Assembly (NCBI GenBank): GCA_963806145.1
Contig: CAWDXD010000004.1
Location: forward strand, 1 to 64,000
DNA: 64,000 bases
Direction: 5' to 3'
Source of the DNA: DASXKD01 sp963806145
GTDB lineage: Bacteria; Actinomycetota; Actinomycetes; Streptosporangiales; Streptosporangiaceae
Shown: positions 62,691-64,000 of the stretch, in pieces
How positions within the stretch are numbered: position 1 is the first letter of the stretch
Layout of the letters: each line of letters starts with the position of its first letter
The notes under the pieces: generated by a model
Seen by the model: only the letters and a program-made list of their open reading frames with translations
What the model was told of the DNA's origin: nothing
Database searches by the model: none
Position numbers and translations under genes: made by a program

Positions 62691-64000
62691 TAGACTTGGG
62701 CGCGGTCGGCGACGGCCTTGGCGATCTCGGCCACCGCCTCGTCCACGGGTACGCCGTTCTTCTGCTCCCCGCTGCGGTAGCGGAACGACACCGCCCCGGC
62801 GCTGACGTCCTCGTCCCCGGCCAGCAGCATGTACGGCACCTTCTGGCGCTGGGCATTGCGAATCTTCTTCTGCATCCGGTCGGCGCTGTCGTCGACCTCC
62901 ACCCGGATGCCGTGCTCGCGCAGCCGGGCCGCCACCTTCTCCAGGTAGGGAACGTGTGCGTCGGCGATCGGGATGCCGGTCACCTGCACGGGCGCCAGCC
63001 AGGGCGGGAACGCGCCGGCGTAGTGCTCGACCAGGATCCCGAAGAACCGCTCGATGGACCCGAACAGCGCCCGGTGGATCATGATGGGCTCCTGGCGGGT
63101 GCCGTCCGCTGCCTGGTACTCCAGGCCGAACCGCTTGGGCTCGTTGTAGTCGAGCTGGATGGTGGACAGCTGCCAGGTGCGGCCGATCGCGTCCTTGGCC
63201 TGCACCGAGATCTTCGGGCCGTAGAACGCCGCGCCGCCGGGGTCGGCAACCAGCTCCAGGCCGGATTCCCCGGCGGCCTCGGCGAGCATCTCCGTCGCGT
63301 GCGCCCAGTCCTCGTCGCTGCCGACGAACTTCTCCTTCGCCTCGTCCCTGGTGGACAGCTCCAGGTAGAAGTCGGACAGGCCGTAGTCGCGCAGCAGGTC
63401 GAGGACGAATTTCAGCAGGCGCTTGAGTTCCGCGCCCACCTGCTCACGGGTGCAGAAGATGTGCGAGTCATCCATGGTGAGCCCGCGGACCCGGGTCAGG
63501 CCGTGCACCACGCCGGACTTCTCGTACCGGTACACGGTGCCGAACTCGAAAAACCGCAGCGGCAGTTCCCGGTAGGACCGCCCGCGCGAGGAGAAGACCA
63601 GGATGTGGAACGGGCAGTTCATCGGCTTGAGGTAGTACTCCGCGCCCTCCATCTGCATGGGCGGGAACATGTTCTCCTTGAACCAGCCGAGGTGGCCCGA
63701 GGTCTCGAACAGCTCTGACTTGGTGATGTGCGGGCTGTTCACGAACTCGTAGCCGGCCTCGATGTGCCGCTGGCGCGAGTACTCCTCCATGACCCGCCGG
63801 ACGGTGCCGCCCTTGGGGTGGAACACCGCCAGGCCACTGCCGATCTCCGGCGGGAACGAGAACAGGTCAAGCTCGGCGCCGAGCCTGCGGTGGTCGCGCC
63901 GCTCCGCCTCGGCCAGCAGGTGCAGGTAGTCCTCCTGCGCCTGCCGGGACTCCCAGGCGGTGCCGTAGATCCGCTGAAGCTGCGGGTTCTGCTCGCTCCC
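62690..64000 (-). CDS. thrS: Threonyl-tRNA synthetase (C-terminal part, runs off window)
   Basis: A class II synthetase; the N-terminal TGS and editing domains lie beyond the window. The visible 436 codons begin within NPQLQRIYGTAWESRQAQED and include GSGLAVFHPKGGTVRRVMEE (motif 1), MNCPFHILVFSSRGRSYREL, the zinc ligands in MNCP and HIFC, FFEFGTVYRYE, and FGSIERFFGILVEHYAG (motif 3). The anticodon-binding domain follows from about 63000 (VQVTGIPIADAHVPYLEKVA). The frame is open to base 64000, so this is truncation by the window. It is upstream of the HIT gene. Confidence 0.97.
   Translation of the reverse strand, partial: GSEQNPQLQRIYGTAWESRQAQEDYLHLLAEAERRDHRRLGAELDLFSFPPEIGSGLAVFHPKGGTVRRVMEEYSRQRHIEAGYEFVNSPHITKSELFETSGHLGWFKENMFPPMQMEGAEYYLKPMNCPFHILVFSSRGRSYRELPLRFFEFGTVYRYEKSGVVHGLTRVRGLTMDDSHIFCTREQVGAELKRLLKFVLDLLRDYGLSDFYLELSTRDEAKEKFVGSDEDWAHATEMLAEAAGESGLELVADPGGAAFYGPKISVQAKDAIGRTWQLSTIQLDYNEPKRFGLEYQAADGTRQEPIMIHRALFGSIERFFGILVEHYAGAFPPWLAPVQVTGIPIADAHVPYLEKVAARLREHGIRVEVDDSADRMQKKIRNAQRQKVPYMLLAGDEDVSAGAVSFRYRSGEQKNGVPVDEAVAEIAKAVADRAQV

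Overview
The window is a very GC-rich chromosomal segment from an actinobacterium. This rests on the 16S rRNA gene, on frequent GTG starts and 1 to 4 base stop/start overlaps, on phosphatidylinositol mannoside genes (pgsA, patA, pimA), and on gene blocks whose order is familiar from Streptomyces and Mycobacterium. I cannot place it below class level by eye; a soil actinomycete outside the best-known genera is my guess.

Layout. 1-2318: 3' part of the 16S-23S spacer, a complete leftward 16S gene, and its leader and promoter. 2319-4366: tyrS and a 3-methyladenine glycosylase, translationally coupled. 4463-6024: a secreted six-Asp-box beta-propeller protein. 6349-15776: the arginine locus, argC-J-B-D-R, then argG, a DUF4097-like membrane protein and argH, driven from a promoter embedded in ARG-box-like sequence; argF is absent. 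15879-19954: accessory stretch with a frameshifted lipoprotein, a frameshifted GGDEF protein, a five-fold tandem array of heptapeptide mini-genes (18139-18457) and a frameshifted MFS transporter. 20124-28398: pheT, pheS, a PAS-histidine kinase, an SpoU-family methyltransferase, rplT, rpmI and infC. 28956-37772: aroE, mltG, ruvX, alaS, DUF6167 and DUF948 proteins, rarA. 37839-42799: aspS, a glyoxalase-II-like hydrolase, a cyclophilin and a DUF349 protein. 42882-53261: relA/spoT, apt, secF, secD, yajC, ruvB, ruvA, ruvC and a YebC protein, with a perfect LexA-type operator ahead of ruvC. 53258-59608: pdxT, a ClpC2-like protein, pdxS, a LemA-like protein, pimA, patA, pgsA. 59780-64000: an EF-G paralogue, a HIT hydrolase and the thrS C-terminal part.

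Most of the window is translation (four complete or partial aminoacyl-tRNA synthetases plus PheST, ribosomal proteins, IF3, EF-G2), arginine synthesis, protein export and Holliday-junction processing.

Three things stand out. First, the array of five mini-genes, each with its own AAGGAG ribosome site and encoding MRGSSWG, MRGSNWG or MRSSSWG followed by a stop. Second, a dispersed two-hairpin palindromic element that lies beyond 3' ends of genes and also inside argB, argC and a metallo-hydrolase gene without breaking their frames. Third, repeated short tandem duplications of start or stop regions at gene junctions (DUF4097 gene, argJ, patA, the EF-G paralogue). Many single-base frameshifts in otherwise essential genes (pheT, relA, mltG, ruvX) suggest residual sequencing errors rather than decay.
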